Below are positions 24,465 through 33,845 of a stretch of DNA of 64,000 nt, piece by piece; position 1 is the first letter of the stretch; each line of letters starts with the position of its first letter. This DNA comes from Stenotrophomonas rhizophila. GTDB taxonomy: Bacteria; Pseudomonadota; Gammaproteobacteria; Xanthomonadales; Xanthomonadaceae. The stretch lies in contig NZ_CP007597.1 of assembly GCF_000661955.1 (NCBI RefSeq), positions 1,853,605 to 1,917,604 of the forward strand, in the 5' to 3' direction. The notes beneath the pieces were generated by a model that saw only the letters and a program-made list of their open reading frames with translations, did not search any database and had not been told where the DNA came from. Made by a program: the position numbers and the translations under genes.

Positions 24465-24869
24465 ATGCTCGACCACATTTTCCTCACTGTCACCGACACT
24501 ACCCGCTCGGTCGCGTTCTACACGGCCGCGCTGGCCCCGCTGGGCATCGTCAACCGGCTCGACTACGACGGTCGGCAGGGGCCCCCCGGCCACCCGGACC
24601 TGAAAGGCTTCGGCGCAGGCGGCCGGGTCTTCTTCTGGCTGCGGCAGGGCGTGGCGGCGGCGCAGGCGGCACACGTTGGCTTCGTGGCAGATTCCAGCGC
24701 GATGGTCGATGCAGCGCATGCCGCCGCGCTGGCCGCCGGCGCCAGCGAGATCCACCCGCCTGGCCCTCAGTTGCACTACGACCCGCGCTACTACGCCGCG
24801 CAGGTGCGCGACCCGGATGGCTACAGGCTGGAGTTCGTCTACAAAAGCTGGCAGCACGGCCATGAATGA
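24465..24869 (+). CDS. VOC-superfamily (glyoxalase-like) protein
   Basis: 134 residues with the paired beta-alpha-beta-beta-beta fold of the VOC family: MLDHIFLTVTDTTRSVAFY at the start, HVGFVADSSAMVDAAHAAAL in the second module, and RDPDGYRLEFVYKSW at the end. Metal-ligand positions (His4, His in HVGF, Glu in LEFV) are kept, so an enzymatic or metal-binding role is possible. Its stop overlaps the next start by 8 bp (ATGAATGA), so translation is coupled. Confidence 0.9.
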   Translation: MLDHIFLTVTDTTRSVAFYTAALAPLGIVNRLDYDGRQGPPGHPDLKGFGAGGRVFFWLRQGVAAAQAAHVGFVADSSAMVDAAHAAALAAGASEIHPPGPQLHYDPRYYAAQVRDPDGYRLEFVYKSWQHGHE

Positions 24870-26241
24870 CGCCGCCGCATCGCACCCCGTGCAGGCCACG
24901 GTGGTTGACTTCATCAACGCCACGAACGCCTTCGATATCGAACGGGCCTTGGCCTTGTTCAGCACGACGGCAGTGATCGATGACCCGTCCACCGGATGCA
25001 CCTTCAACGAGCACGCCGGTGTGCGTGACTATCTGGAAAAGTACTTCCTGGGTTACCACACGGTTACCCGGCTGCTGTCGCTGGAAGGTCTTGGCGATGT
25101 ACGTGCAAGAGCCCGGGTCGATTTCACTGGCGATTTCGGTCACGAGATCGGATTGCTTCTAGTGGCCTTGGATCCCGCAGGCCTTATTTCCCGCATTGAC
25201 GCCGCACTCGAGTGGGGTGGCGAGGAACACATCATGAAGACATTAATGATCTACGGTGCATCCGGCTACACCGGGCGCATGGCTGCAGCGCACGCGGAAG
25301 AAGCTGGGCTGAAGCTGGTACTTGCGGGACGCGACGAAGCTCCGCTGCAGGCGCTGGCCAAGCGCCTTGGCGTGGAGTACCGCGTGTTCGCGCTGGATAA
25401 CGCTGGCGATGTGGACTACGGGCTGCAGGACATCACGGTGCTGCTCAACTGCGCTGGGCCGTTCGCGCATACCGCGGGTGCGCTGATGGAGGCTTGCCTG
25501 CGTGGCGGCGTCCACTACCTGGATATTGCCGCCGAGCTGGACAGCTACCAGCTGGCCGAGCGCCATGACCTGAGCGCCACTGAGGCGGGGGTGATGTTGA
25601 TGCCGGGTAGCGGGGGTAGCGTGGCGATGCTTGGCAGCTTGGCCGCGCGTGCCGTGGAGCGTGTGCCGTCACCGGTGTCCATCCGTATCGCGTTGCACGT
25701 AGCGGGGTCGATGTCGCGCGGATCGGCGATCAGTGCCAGCCAGCACGTAACTGTACAGTGTCTGATGCGCAGGGATGATGTGCTCACGGCGCATGCGCCG
25801 GACGTGCTGCAGGACCTCGATTTCGGCAATGGGCTGGTGAGTTGTTTCCCGGTGACGCTGCCTGACCTGATCACCATCGCCAGGCAGACCGGGGTTGGCG
25901 ATATCGAAACCTACGTGCATGTGTCTGGCAGCGCGTTCCCCGAAGGCGGCATCGATGCACTGCCGGATGGACCCACCGCGCAGGAGCGCGCCGACAATCG
26001 GTACCAGGCAGCGGTAGAGGTGGTAGGCGCCGACGGTGCCATCACCCGCGCGGTGCTGGATACCGTGAACGGCTACAGCTTCACGCCCCTGGCCGCGGTC
26101 GTGGCTGCGCGCCGTGTGCTGGCAGGGGAAGCGCGTCCAGGCTTCCACACGCCTGTAGGTGTATTCGGCAGCGACTTCGCAGAGACCATCGCCGACACCC
26201 GTATCACCTTCATTGACCCAGCCACTCCCACGCCTCGCTAA
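24862..26241 (+). CDS. Fusion of an NTF2/SnoaL-like domain with a saccharopine-dehydrogenase-like reductase
   Basis: 459 residues in one frame. Residues 1-120 are an NTF2-like fold (VVDFINATNAFDIERALALF, TAVIDDPSTG, VRDYLEKYFLGYHTVTRLL). From Met125 a separate NAD(P)-binding domain begins (MKTLMIYGASGYTGRMAAAH, KLVLAGRDEAPL, VLLNCAGPFAHTAGALMEA, HYLDIAAELDSYQ), as in trans-acting enoyl reductases. A perfect Shine-Dalgarno GAGGA lies 7 nt before Met125 (ATG 25234). The second domain could thus also be made alone. The fusion may have arisen by loss of a stop codon between two operon genes. Confidence 0.85.
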   Translation: MNDAAASHPVQATVVDFINATNAFDIERALALFSTTAVIDDPSTGCTFNEHAGVRDYLEKYFLGYHTVTRLLSLEGLGDVRARARVDFTGDFGHEIGLLLVALDPAGLISRIDAALEWGGEEHIMKTLMIYGASGYTGRMAAAHAEEAGLKLVLAGRDEAPLQALAKRLGVEYRVFALDNAGDVDYGLQDITVLLNCAGPFAHTAGALMEACLRGGVHYLDIAAELDSYQLAERHDLSATEAGVMLMPGSGGSVAMLGSLAARAVERVPSPVSIRIALHVAGSMSRGSAISASQHVTVQCLMRRDDVLTAHAPDVLQDLDFGNGLVSCFPVTLPDLITIARQTGVGDIETYVHVSGSAFPEGGIDALPDGPTAQERADNRYQAAVEVVGADGAITRAVLDTVNGYSFTPLAAVVAARRVLAGEARPGFHTPVGVFGSDFAETIADTRITFIDPATPTPR

Positions 26242-26253
26242 GGAATCCACCCC

Positions 26254-26724
26254 ATGTCACTGCACGTCAACTCCGCCGATACCCTTCATGACACACATGC
26301 CGTGGTCGAAACGCTGTACCGCTTCGCCGCGGGTATCGACCTGCGCGACCACGCGCTACTCTCTTCGGCCTTTACAGAGGATGCCATCTCCGATTTCCGT
26401 CCCGCCGGTGCAAAAGCGGGCTTCGAGTACCCGGTGCTGCAGGGGCGGGATGCCATCGTCGAGGTCCTGTCCACGTCGCTCAGCGGGCTCGATACCTCCC
26501 ACTCGTTCAGCAACCCGAGGGTGGTGGTGGACGGTGATACGGCGCGGGTGGATGTGCTGGTCGAAGCGCAGCACGTATCGAGCGTCGACGGTGCACGCCA
26601 GTATCTGATGAAGAACCGCTATGACGTTGTGTTGTCACGCCGTGACGCGGGGTGGGAGATCAAGCGCGTGGTAGTGGACAACGTCTGGAGGACGGGTGAT
26701 CCGAGCGTGCTCGCCGGAATCTGA
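26254..26724 (+). CDS. SnoaL/NTF2-like protein
   Basis: 156 residues with a SnoaL-like alpha+beta cone: VVETLYRFAAGIDLRDHALL, FTEDAISDFRPAGAK, LQGRDAIVEVLSTSLSGLD, TSHSFSNPRVVVDGDTARV and YDVVLSRRDAGWEIKRVVVD. Such domains act as isomerases, dehydratases or ligand binders. It starts 12 bp after the fusion gene and closes the four-gene operon. The N-terminal domain of the previous gene has the same fold, so the operon carries two such domains. Confidence 0.88.
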   Translation: MSLHVNSADTLHDTHAVVETLYRFAAGIDLRDHALLSSAFTEDAISDFRPAGAKAGFEYPVLQGRDAIVEVLSTSLSGLDTSHSFSNPRVVVDGDTARVDVLVEAQHVSSVDGARQYLMKNRYDVVLSRRDAGWEIKRVVVDNVWRTGDPSVLAGI

Positions 26725-26996
26725 GCAGATTGGGCGGTCAATGGCCCGCTTGTGGCCGGAAGCGGACCTTGGGACCGCCATGGCAGCGCTCAAGCCAAGG
26801 CAGATGCCTGAAGACGATGGCGACCCCGGAAAGCAGAAGCGCGAGTCCCCTGGCTGACGCGCCCTGGCTAGACTTGGGTGGGTGCATGGCAGAGTTGGGG
26901 GGGCGTTGAGATCGAGATCGCGTCGGCGCCCCAGGCGCAGTGATTTGCTATGTTGACCTCGCCCAATCCAGGGAAAACAAGAGGTGTGGCGTTTCA

Positions 26997-27902
26997 GTGA
27001 TCGAGACCCGCCTGCTCCAACAGTTCGTTGCCGTTGCCGAAGAGCTGCATTTCAATCGTGCCGCTGAGCGGCTGCACATGGCCCAGCCCCCGCTGAGCCA
27101 GGCGATCCGCAAGCTTGAGAGCGCCGTCGGTGCGCCGCTGTTCGTCCGCACCAACCGCAGTGTGGCGCTGACCCCGGCCGGGGTGGCATTCCTTGTCACT
27201 GCGCGCAGCACCTTGCGCGCGTTGGAGGAGGGCATGGCGCAGACGCGGCGGGTGGCGGAAGGTATTGAGGGCCACCTCACGCTGACCTTCATCAACATCG
27301 CGCCCTACGCCGCTCTGCTACGCGCGCTTCGCGGTTTCCGACATGCTTCCCCCGGCATTTCGTTCACCATGGTGGAAGCCACTACCCAGGAGCAGGTGAT
27401 CGCGCTGGAGGAGGGCAGGGCGGATATTGGGTTCATGCGGACACCCGGAACGTCTGTCCCGCACCTGCGCCTGGCCACCGTATCCAGCGAACCGATTGTC
27501 GTCGCGCTGCCTGCCGGCCATCGGCTGGAAGCGGCCCCGACCATCGCGCTGGAGCTGCTCAAGGACGACGCGTTCGTCGCCTCACCGCGGACGCTCGGCA
27601 AGGGGTTCCATGACCAGCTCCTCAGCCTGTGCCACGCAGCGGGGTTTGTTCCCGACATCGTGCAGCACGGCCGACAGATGCAGACGCTGATCGCCCTGGT
27701 GGCCGCTGGGTTCGGCGTAGCGCTGCTGCCTGCGTCCCTGGCGACGAATGCGCGGACGGACGTGGTGTTCCGCCCGCTCCAGGCGGACGCTTCCGATGCG
27801 CTGTCCCGCCTGGACCTGTTCATGGCGTGGAACGAGACCCGGGCATCGGCGATCCGCGACCGGTTGATACAGGCGGTCCTGGAGACATTGCCATCGCCCT
27901 GA
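26997..27902 (+). CDS. LysR-family transcriptional regulator
   Basis: 301 residues from a GTG at 26997, chosen because the HTH begins at once (LLQQFVAVAEELHFNRAAER, MAQPPLSQAIRKLESAVG, LFVRTNRSVALTPAG). The remainder is a LysR_substrate domain (LTLTFINIAPYAALLRALRGF, GRADIGFMRTPG, VALLPASLATNA). In-frame GTG at 26940 is an alternative. It precedes an MFS transporter gene in the same direction by 101 bp and may regulate it. The 270 bp before it show no other gene. Confidence 0.9.
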   Translation: MIETRLLQQFVAVAEELHFNRAAERLHMAQPPLSQAIRKLESAVGAPLFVRTNRSVALTPAGVAFLVTARSTLRALEEGMAQTRRVAEGIEGHLTLTFINIAPYAALLRALRGFRHASPGISFTMVEATTQEQVIALEEGRADIGFMRTPGTSVPHLRLATVSSEPIVVALPAGHRLEAAPTIALELLKDDAFVASPRTLGKGFHDQLLSLCHAAGFVPDIVQHGRQMQTLIALVAAGFGVALLPASLATNARTDVVFRPLQADASDALSRLDLFMAWNETRASAIRDRLIQAVLETLPSP

Positions 27903-28003
27903 TCGGATGAGACGCGCCGCGTCTTGGTGCGGTATGCAGACAGTCCTTCACCCGCATCAGGCGAGCCACTAGTCTTCGGCAGCCCCGCTGTTGAGGATCC
28001 GCA

Positions 28004-29185
28004 ATGCCCGCCGCCATCTATGTATTTTCGCTGTGCGCATTCGCGTTCGGTCTCTCCGAGTTCGTCGTCGCGGGGCTGTTGACCGCCATTGCCGACGATC
28101 TGGATGCGCCGATTTCCCTGGTCGGTACGGCCATTGCCGCTTACGCACTGGGTGCCGCCATCGGGGCGCCGTTCATCACCGCGCTGGTCGCCCACTGGCG
28201 GGACAGGCATATCCTGTTGCTGGCTACGGCCTTGCTTGGGGTGGGCAGCCTGCTGATGAGTGCATCGCCCAATCTGGTGGTTCTGCTGGCTGTCCGCTTC
28301 GTGGTCGGCCTGGGCCACGGCGTGTTCATGGCGGTGGCCTCCGACGCGGCCACCCGGCTGGTGGATCCACAGCGATCCGGTCGGGCGCTGTCGGTGGTGT
28401 GGATCGGGCTGACGCTCGCACTGGCCATCGGCGTTCCGCTCGGCACCTATCTGGGAAGCCTGTGGTCCTGGCGCGTGGTGTTCATGGCTATCGGCGTGCT
28501 CAGTGTGGGGGGCATGCTTGGGCTGGTGCTGTGCATGCCGCGCGGCGTGGCCGAGGTGGCGTCAACCGGCGCTGGCGCATGGAAGGGCATCAAGGCCATC
28601 ACCCACCCCCAGCTGCTGATCACCGCCGGTATCGGCGCGCTTGTCAGCATTGCCACGTTCTCGTTCTTTACGTTCGTCTCGCCCTACCTGCAGCAGGTTA
28701 CTGCGGTGGGCGTGCAGTGGCTGAGTATGGGGATGCTGCTGTTCGGCATCTGTGCGATCGCCGGCAATCTCCTGGGAGGCTTCCTTGCCGACGCGATGGA
28801 CGTGGATCGCAGCATTCGGCTGGCGTTGGTCGCCCTGGCGCTGAATCTGCTCGGTCTGTACGGCGTGGCAAGCATGCCGGTGCTGATGATGGTCCTGATC
28901 GGCACGCTGGGCATCTGCTTCTTCGCCATCGTGACCCTGCTGACGCTGCGACTGCTCAGGCAGGCCCAGCGCTTCATTCCCGCCTACAGTTCGGTGGCGG
29001 CGGGGTTGAACATTGCCTCTTTCAATCTGGGGACTGCGCTGGGCGGTGCATTGGGCGGCCTCACGATCAGTTATGCGTCATTGGCGTCCATCCCGCTGAC
29101 GGGCGCGTCGGCCGCGGTGCTGGCGGTGATGGTGTTGTCCCTGCATAGGCGGCGCATGAAGGAGCTGGAATCGTCGCTCTCCTGA
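28004..29185 (+). CDS. MFS transporter, DHA1-like drug/metabolite exporter
   Basis: 393 residues with 12 predicted helices. Motifs: FALCAFAF-type start (LCAFAFGLSEFVVAGLL), the loop 2-3 region with HWRDRHILL in place of the usual G-x3-DR, VVGLGHGVFMAVASDAATRL in helix 4 and GVPLGTYLGSLWSWRVVF (motif C) in helix 5. These fit AraJ/NepI-type proton antiporters for sugars, nucleosides or drugs. The substrate is unknown. RBS GAGGA lies before the ATG. It follows a LysR gene. Confidence 0.9.
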   Translation: MPAAIYVFSLCAFAFGLSEFVVAGLLTAIADDLDAPISLVGTAIAAYALGAAIGAPFITALVAHWRDRHILLLATALLGVGSLLMSASPNLVVLLAVRFVVGLGHGVFMAVASDAATRLVDPQRSGRALSVVWIGLTLALAIGVPLGTYLGSLWSWRVVFMAIGVLSVGGMLGLVLCMPRGVAEVASTGAGAWKGIKAITHPQLLITAGIGALVSIATFSFFTFVSPYLQQVTAVGVQWLSMGMLLFGICAIAGNLLGGFLADAMDVDRSIRLALVALALNLLGLYGVASMPVLMMVLIGTLGICFFAIVTLLTLRLLRQAQRFIPAYSSVAAGLNIASFNLGTALGGALGGLTISYASLASIPLTGASAAVLAVMVLSLHRRRMKELESSLS

Positions 29186-29219
29186 TCGGTAGCGACTCGC
29201 TGGATGGCACCTGCTCTGA

Positions 29220-29396
29220 TTGACTGACGCGCGGCGGGGGCGCCGCCCGGATGAACGGGACATCGACGCCCGCACCCTGCTGCTGCGGGTGCTGGTGGAG
29301 GGCCTGGCGATGCGCGCCGTGCGCGACCCCGGGCTGGCGAAGGAAACCTTGGGGAGACTGCTGACGGCTGCGATCGCGCGCGTGCTGGGGGAGTGA
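29220..29396 (+). pseudogene. C-terminal remnant of a TetR regulator
   Basis: After an upstream stop at 29217-29219, this frame reads about 58 codons (PDERDIDARTLLLRVLVEGL, RDPGLAKETLGRLL, IARVLGE) to the TGA at 29394-29396. Length, helix pattern and the final AIARVLGE match the end of TetR ligand domains, but no HTH or start precedes it. It is a decayed regulator, perhaps once linked to the MFS gene next to it. Confidence 0.6.
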
Positions 29397-29488
29397 GTCA
29401 TCTGACGCCTTCCGCAGTGATCGGCGATATCGAGACCGCGGGGGAGTAAAATGCCCCTTCCGCCGATGCGTGGCCGAGGCTCATCGCA

Positions 29489-29845
29489 ATGCCCTATACC
29501 AACAGCGACACACTCCTGCGGCTGCGCGATCAGATCCCTTCCTTCCGGTGCATCGTCGGGTGCCACGACTGCTGTGGCCCGGTCACGGTGTCGAGCGAGG
29601 AGATGGCGCGTCTGCCTGTGAAAAGCGAGGCCGAGCACGATGCTGCCCTGGCCGAGCTCAGTTGCCCCTACCTGGGGGAGCAGGGGTGCGAGATCTACGC
29701 GGAGCGCCCGCTGATCTGCCGGTTGTTCGGGACCACCCCGCGCCTGCGCTGTCCGAATGGCCAGCGGCCGGTCTATATGATCGATGAGGCAGTGGAAGAG
29801 GAGATCCATCGCTATCTTGGGAGCACGCGGCAGGTGCTGCTCTAG
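29489..29845 (+). CDS. YkgJ-family cysteine cluster protein
   Basis: 118 residues with the CxBxxCC-type cluster: FRCIVGCHDCCGPV near the N terminus, then CPYLGEQGCEIYAERPLICR and LRCPNG. The nine cysteines suggest a bound zinc or Fe-S cluster. Family members are small cytosolic proteins of unclear function. It stands alone, so no pathway can be inferred. Confidence 0.9.
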   Translation: MPYTNSDTLLRLRDQIPSFRCIVGCHDCCGPVTVSSEEMARLPVKSEAEHDAALAELSCPYLGEQGCEIYAERPLICRLFGTTPRLRCPNGQRPVYMIDEAVEEEIHRYLGSTRQVLL

Positions 29846-29948
29846 CCCAACAGGAGTGCAACCAAGGGCACCCACAGGACGCCCTTCTTCAGTACACCGG
29901 TGTCCTGCTCCGTGACCCGAGCGGGCATGCTGCAGGAACCGTGGCGGC

Positions 29949-31151
29949 TTACGGCGCTTCGGTTGGCACGATGTAGCGTTCCCAGTAACCGGCAAGCTGG
30001 GCCTGCTTTCGCTGGCCGAGTTCGCTGCCGAGGGTCTTTTGCAGTCCGGCCGCCTCCTCGCCGCGCCCGGCACGGTGCAGCTCACGCGCCGTTTCAAGCA
30101 AGGCGCGCTGCCGCACGGTGAGATTGCCGAAGGGATCGAAATACGAATCCAGGCGCGCGCCGTCGGTGACGCCGGTCCAGGTAAACCGGGCATCGCCGGC
30201 GTCTGTGGCGATGCTGCGATAGCGGTCCAGCGCAACGGCGGGCGTGATGCGTTCTTCGAGCAGATCCAGGCGTGTTTCCAGCAGCCGGACTTCGGGCGAG
30301 TTCTGTTCGGCCTTCAGTGATTGCACCGTCTCGCGGACGAATGCGCGATCGATGTTGCCGGTGGTGGATTGGACGCCCAGAAGGTTGAAACTGGCCGCAG
30401 CCACGCGATAGTCACGGCGCTCCTGTTGGCGCACCTGTTGCTCGGTTGGCTTGCCGATACTGGACGGCTGAACGATCCGAAGGTCGGCGGCATCGCCCAG
30501 AATCGCTTCGATATCCCGCTTGTGGAACTCGCCGACCACCACGACCAGCGTGCCGCCAGGATGTGCTTTCGCCGCGGCGGCCACCCGCTGGGCCTGCAGG
30601 TAGGTGCGATAGAGATACAGCCTGCGCGGCAGATCGTCCTTTGCGCGCTTGGCCGGGGTGGCGGCCCACTGCGCGATGCGCTCCACGTTCGTTGCGTCGT
30701 CGGCGTGGAAGAGATCGCGGGTGAGGTGGCTTGGCGACGGGAACGAAAGGAACTGCTGGAATCCGCTGGCGGGACGCAGTTCCGGCGCCGTGCCCAGGTC
30801 CAGGCCGAACCCGAGCCGGGCGTCCTCCACGGGCGGCTCCCAGTCGATGGGGCACAGGTCGATGCCGTTGCGCCGGGCGAAGGGAACCACGACGTCCTGA
30901 ACTTCGTAGGTGAATTCGTAGTAGTTGTTGCGTGCGAAGGCCTCGGGCGACCGCTCGATGCAGATGGCATCGGGCTTGGCATGCGCCAGGAAAGCGGCAA
31001 GCAGCGCAGGTCGATCATTGCGGGCCACCAGCTGCGCCGCGTGATCCACGCCCAGCACGATGACGGTGGTCTTCCCATCCACTGCCTTCGACGCTGCTCC
31101 GGCCATTCCAGACATGAGCATCAACGCCACCGAGAAAAATAGACGCTTCAC
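29949..31151 (-). CDS. Secreted TraB/TIKI-superfamily-like protein
   Basis: 400 residues from a GTG at 31151, with AAGGAG six bases upstream and a signal peptide (LFFSVALMLMSGMAGAAS). Three short motifs recall the TraB/EreA/ChaN-like hydrolase superfamily: a first G-x-x-H (VIVLGVDHAAQLV), a central Glu (AICIERSPEAFA) and a second Gly-His motif in VVVVGEFHKRDI. The C-terminal third is helical. It should be periplasmic and could be a metal-dependent hydrolase or protease. The assignment is by motif only. An in-frame ATG five codons upstream is possible. Downstream of the convergent YkgJ gene. Confidence 0.6.
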   Translation of the reverse strand: MKRLFFSVALMLMSGMAGAASKAVDGKTTVIVLGVDHAAQLVARNDRPALLAAFLAHAKPDAICIERSPEAFARNNYYEFTYEVQDVVVPFARRNGIDLCPIDWEPPVEDARLGFGLDLGTAPELRPASGFQQFLSFPSPSHLTRDLFHADDATNVERIAQWAATPAKRAKDDLPRRLYLYRTYLQAQRVAAAAKAHPGGTLVVVVGEFHKRDIEAILGDAADLRIVQPSSIGKPTEQQVRQQERRDYRVAAASFNLLGVQSTTGNIDRAFVRETVQSLKAEQNSPEVRLLETRLDLLEERITPAVALDRYRSIATDAGDARFTWTGVTDGARLDSYFDPFGNLTVRQRALLETARELHRAGRGEEAAGLQKTLGSELGQRKQAQLAGYWERYIVPTEAP

Positions 31152-31258
31152 CTGCGCTCCTTCCATTCCATTTGGGTCCAACGTAGCGCGCGCAAGACCC
31201 GGGTTTCCTGTGCCATTGGTTGTAGTCACGCAAACCAGTGCGCCAGGGCACCAGGCGA

Positions 31259-32506
31259 CTACAGCAGCCAGAGCGCGGCAAGCAAGGCCGGCGGCATCAC
31301 CAGAATGCCCAGGCGCAGGAAGGCAAGCGCGCTGACGTGCTCGCCTTCGCGGCGCAGCGCCACCAGCCAGAGCATGGTCGCCAGCGAGCCGGTTACCGAC
31401 AGGTTGGGGCCGAGATCCACGCCGATGAGCAGCGCGGCGCGGGTCTGTGTGGGCAGGTCGGCCATCTGGCCCATCGAGCCGGCTACCAGGCCGATCGGCA
31501 GGTTGTTGGCCAGGTTGCTCAGCACGGCAGCCGCGCCACCGGCCAGCCAGCTGGCTTCGCCGGGCGATGTGCGTGCAAAGGCCTCCAGTGCATCGGCGGC
31601 GATGCGAATCACCCCGGTGTGTGCCACGGCCTCGACCAGTACAAACAGCCCGGCAACCAACGGCAGCACGCCCCAGGACACATGCCGCAGGATCGGCAGC
31701 GGGCTGCGGCGTTGGCGTAGACGGATGGCGGCAAGCGTGACTGCACCGGCGCAGAAGGTGGTCAGACCCAGCGGCCCGTTCATGGCCGAGGTGACCAGCA
31801 GCACGCTGCCGGTGACGCCGACGCCGATCGCGCACAAGCGGCCGCCCTCGGACAGTGGCTGCTGTTCGGCCAGCGCCACCAGCGGCTGTGCGATCTGGCG
31901 GCGATGCGCCAGTCGCAATACCAGGTAGGTCATGCCGATGGCGGCCAGCGAAGGCAGGGTGAACTGCCGCAGCCATTCGGGCAGCGAGGGCATGTGATCG
32001 CCGAAGACCACCAGGTTGGCCGGATTGGAAATGGGCAGGACGAAGCTGGCGGCGTTGGCCACGAACGCACAGACGAACAGATACGGCAGCGGGTTGGCCC
32101 GGGCGGCCTTGCAGGCCGCGTAGACCGCCGGCGTGAGCACGACGGCCGTGGCGTCGTTGGACAGGAAGATCGTGACCAGCGTGCCCACCAGGAACACCAG
32201 GTCAAACAGGCGTTTCCCCGAGCCCTTGGCGTGCTGCACCGCGTACGCGGCCAGCCAGTCGAACAGCCCTTCCTGCCGTGCCAGTTCGGCCAGCACCATC
32301 ATGCCGATCAGGAACAGGTAGACATCGCCCCCTTCGGCCACGGCGGCCATGGCCGTGTTCAACGGCAGCAGCCCGGTGACGGTCAGCAGCGCGGCCGCGC
32401 CCAGTGCCCAGGCGTACTCGGGAATGCGCCAGGGGCGAAAGATGACACCGCAGGTGGCGACGGCGGTTACCGTCCAGATGATCAGGGACGTGGTGGGGAT
32501 CTGCAT
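31259..32506 (-). CDS. ArsB/NhaD-type anion permease
   Basis: 415 residues, 10-12 predicted helices, of the ArsB/SLC13 superfamily: LFLIGMMVLAELARQEGLFDW, IFLSNDATAVVLTPAVYAAC, FVLPISNPANLVVF and a second half with NLANNLPIGLVAG and DLGPNLSVTGSLATMLW. These paired re-entrant motifs are those of ArsB arsenite exporters. No arsR or arsC gene is nearby, so arsenite transport is not certain. The start follows the MFS gene's stop by 17 bp, hence probable co-transcription. Confidence 0.85.
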   Translation of the reverse strand: MQIPTTSLIIWTVTAVATCGVIFRPWRIPEYAWALGAAALLTVTGLLPLNTAMAAVAEGGDVYLFLIGMMVLAELARQEGLFDWLAAYAVQHAKGSGKRLFDLVFLVGTLVTIFLSNDATAVVLTPAVYAACKAARANPLPYLFVCAFVANAASFVLPISNPANLVVFGDHMPSLPEWLRQFTLPSLAAIGMTYLVLRLAHRRQIAQPLVALAEQQPLSEGGRLCAIGVGVTGSVLLVTSAMNGPLGLTTFCAGAVTLAAIRLRQRRSPLPILRHVSWGVLPLVAGLFVLVEAVAHTGVIRIAADALEAFARTSPGEASWLAGGAAAVLSNLANNLPIGLVAGSMGQMADLPTQTRAALLIGVDLGPNLSVTGSLATMLWLVALRREGEHVSALAFLRLGILVMPPALLAALWLL

Positions 32507-32523
32507 CGATTGCTCGGGGAAAC

Positions 32524-33795
32524 TCAAAGGCGGGTGTCGGACGGCGGTGTCGCGGATTCGGTGGCATTGCTGGCCTGGGGCCGGGTCTCCGGCATGGCCA
32601 TGGCCAGCACGAAGGCGAGGGCAGCAATCGCTGCCAGGGTCAGGAACGCGACATCATACCCAGCGAACTGGACGATCATCCCGGCCAGCCCCGGACTGAA
32701 GGCGGCGCCCAGCCCGAATGCGGTGGACACCGCGCCCAGCGTGACATTGAAGCGACCGGTTCCCTGGGTGAGGTCACTGACGATGACCGGGAGCAGGGCG
32801 CCGAAGATGCCGGCCCCAATACCATCGAGCAGCTGTACGCCGAGCAGCCACCCGGGCGCGTCGGACAGCGGATACAGCACGCCACGGATCGGCAGGATGA
32901 GAAACGCCGCCAGCAGCAGCGGCCTGCGCCCCCACGCGTCGGCCCGGGAACCCACCAGCAGCGCGGCCGGCACCATCACCAGCTGGGCCGCGACAATGCA
33001 TGCAGCGGTGAGCGTGGTGGCCAGGGCGGGGCTGGTCTGGGACAGCTTCTGGCCCACCAGTGGAAGCATCGCCGCGTTGGCCAGGTGGAACAGTGCGCAG
33101 CAGGCGGCCAGGATCACCAACGTTCTGTTCTGTAGCAGCAGGCGGACCGAGGCGGGCGCGGGCGCGTCCTGCCCGGGCGACGGCAACCCGCGTGCACGCT
33201 CGTGGTCGATGGCCGCGGAGGGAATCATCAGCACGGCGGCGATGCTGGCCACGGTCATGGCCGCCATCAGGTAGAACACCACCACGGGCCCGCCCACATA
33301 GGCCAGCCCGCCGGCCAGCACCGCCGCGACGGCATTGCCCGCATGATTGAACGTTTCGTTACGGCCCATGCGCCGCGCGAACACCCGCGGCCCGCCGATA
33401 CCGAGCGATATGGCCGCGATGGCCGGGGCGAAGACCGTACCGGCGATGGCGCCCAGCGCCTGCGTGAGCGCCACGAGCGTGAACGAGGCGGTCCAGGGCA
33501 GCACCAGACAGCTCACGGTGACCAGAATCGCGGCGATCACGATCGTCGCCCGCTTGCCGTTGACCCGATCGATCAAGGCGCCCGCCGGCGTCTGCGCGAC
33601 CAGCGCGGCGAGCCCGGCCACGGTCATCACCGCGCCGATGCTGGCCGGTTCCCACTTGTGGACGGCCAGCAGGTAGATGGCGAGGTAGGGCCCCAGTCCG
33701 TCCCGCACATCGGCCAGGAAGAAGTTGACCGCGTCGAGCGCGCGATCGGGCGAGCGGGACGGCTGCAGGACGGGGGGCGATGGATTCACGTGCAC
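32524..33795 (-). CDS. MFS transporter
   Basis: 423 residues starting with GTG. Twelve helices, beginning NFFLADVRDGLGPYLAIYLL, with the loop 2-3 motif GALIDRVNGKRATIVIAA. Later come FARRMGRNETFNHAGNAV and SRADAWGRRPLLLAAFL (the second loop motif). The family is a broad proteobacterial MFS group near ArsB-like or metal-linked genes. The substrate is unknown. It lies 50 bp after the acyltransferase gene and 17 bp before the ArsB-like gene on the same strand. Confidence 0.85.
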   Translation of the reverse strand: MHVNPSPPVLQPSRSPDRALDAVNFFLADVRDGLGPYLAIYLLAVHKWEPASIGAVMTVAGLAALVAQTPAGALIDRVNGKRATIVIAAILVTVSCLVLPWTASFTLVALTQALGAIAGTVFAPAIAAISLGIGGPRVFARRMGRNETFNHAGNAVAAVLAGGLAYVGGPVVVFYLMAAMTVASIAAVLMIPSAAIDHERARGLPSPGQDAPAPASVRLLLQNRTLVILAACCALFHLANAAMLPLVGQKLSQTSPALATTLTAACIVAAQLVMVPAALLVGSRADAWGRRPLLLAAFLILPIRGVLYPLSDAPGWLLGVQLLDGIGAGIFGALLPVIVSDLTQGTGRFNVTLGAVSTAFGLGAAFSPGLAGMIVQFAGYDVAFLTLAAIAALAFVLAMAMPETRPQASNATESATPPSDTRL

Positions 33796-33845
33796 AGGCT
33801 CGAAGGTCGGGACGATCTACCCCGACGCTCGCGGGGGTTGGCACG

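Noticed and set aside
24676..26241. 521-codon start for the NTF2/reductase fusion
   Set aside because: The extra N-terminal part lies within the VOC gene in another frame. The ATG at 24862 overlaps the VOC stop as expected for coupled genes.
29949..31976. 675-codon minus-strand frame as one long protein
   Set aside because: The part upstream of 31151 is antisense-like Arg/Gly-rich sequence overlapping the ArsB-like gene. A signal peptide and a strong RBS mark the start at 31151.
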